From contig JBIKVN010000057.1 in NCBI GenBank assembly GCA_044356865.1, positions 1-14,350 on the forward strand: DNA of 14,350 nt, given 5' to 3'. Within the stretch, counting starts at the first letter, position 1. The number at the start of each line of letters is the position of its first letter. The notes under the pieces were generated by a model that had not been told where the DNA came from, did not search any database, and worked only from the letters and a program-made list of their open reading frames with translations. A program made the translations under genes and the position numbers. This stretch comes from JBEIUL01 sp044356865. Lineage in GTDB: Bacteria; Planctomycetota; Phycisphaerae; Phycisphaerales; SM1A02. This document shows positions 14,177-14,350 of the stretch, piece after piece.

Positions 14177-14350
14177 TGTCGCACCACTTCGACCCGACCG
14201 AGACGGACATCGAGACCTACCTGGCGCAGCACGAGCGCAAGGACCTCCTCCGCTTCCTCACCTGCGGCAACGTCGACGACGGCAAGAGCACGCTCATCGG
14301 GCGGCTGCTGCACGACACCAAGGCGATCTACGAGGACCAGCTGCAGGCGG
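14176..14350 (+). CDS. cysN: Sulfate adenylyltransferase subunit 1 (CysN), 5' part only
   Basis: The first 58 codons of the GTPase subunit of ATP sulfurylase are present before the window ends. After a short acidic lead (DPTETDIETYLAQHERKD) comes LLRFLTCGNVDDGKSTLIGR, which contains the G1 P-loop GNVDDGKST of CysN, and then LLHDTKAIYEDQL. The ATG shares one base with the cysD stop (TGATG), and GAGGGG eight bases upstream (14162-14167) is a plausible Shine-Dalgarno, so translation is probably coupled to cysD. Whether a CysC domain is fused at the C-terminus cannot be seen; the separate cysC gene makes it less likely. Confidence 0.95.
   Translation, partial: MSHHFDPTETDIETYLAQHERKDLLRFLTCGNVDDGKSTLIGRLLHDTKAIYEDQLQA

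Noticed and set aside
1..14350. CRISPR arrays, tRNA/rRNA genes, insertion sequences, phage or toxin-antitoxin genes
   Set aside because: I saw no regularly spaced repeats, no tRNA-like cloverleaf with conserved loops, no transposase motifs and no flanking duplications.

Overview
The window reads as chromosomal DNA of a high-GC bacterium, most likely a planctomycete and possibly of the Phycisphaerae type. I base this on four things: strong G/C third-position codon bias throughout; a secreted protein ending in a VPAPA–hydrophobic–RRR sorting tail (the PEP-CTERM/exosortase style common in planctomycetes); a HEAT-repeat lipoprotein carrying an LTAQDFGLDKAAW-type motif that I associate with planctomycete proteins; and a complex I operon that begins at nuoD and holds an extra small gene. 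This placement is inference; there is no rRNA or other marker to confirm it.

Layout. Positions 1–3538 (minus strand) are a respiratory complex I segment in the order nuoD, nuoE, an unnamed ~71-codon gene, nuoF, then the possible start of another gene running off the left edge. Positions 3596–4303 (minus) encode a glyoxalase II-like metallo-beta-lactamase-fold hydrolase. It diverges from a plus-strand pair (4342–6719): a HEAT-repeat lipoprotein whose stop overlaps the start of a MATE-family transporter. Positions 6755–7687 (minus) form a self-contained unit: promoter, leader hairpin, strong Shine-Dalgarno, secreted PEP-CTERM-like protein, intrinsic terminator. Positions 7916–12558 (plus) hold a PBP4-type D-Ala-D-Ala carboxypeptidase, a RecQ helicase and a HAL2-type 3'(2'),5'-bisphosphate nucleotidase. 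Positions 12566–14350 hold cysC (minus) and, diverging from it, cysD followed by the beginning of cysN (plus).

How the genes fit together. NuoD, NuoE and NuoF are peripheral-arm subunits of NADH:quinone oxidoreductase; the small gene is wedged between nuoE and nuoF with tight junctions and probably serves the same complex. On the right, CysD/CysN make APS from sulfate and ATP, CysC phosphorylates it to PAPS, and the HAL2-like phosphatase removes the PAP by-product: a compact sulfate-activation module with no PAPS reductase or sulfotransferase in view. The middle of the window (MBL hydrolase, lipoprotein/MATE, PEP-CTERM protein, PBP4, RecQ) is a series of apparently independent housekeeping and envelope genes.

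I found no tRNA, rRNA, CRISPR array, insertion sequence or phage gene. The items most worth a second look are the small gene inside the nuo operon, the PEP-CTERM protein that looks like a thioester-domain protein lacking its glutamine, the symmetric inverted repeat between cysC and cysD, and the recurrent -10-like boxes placed immediately before start codons with no Shine-Dalgarno.
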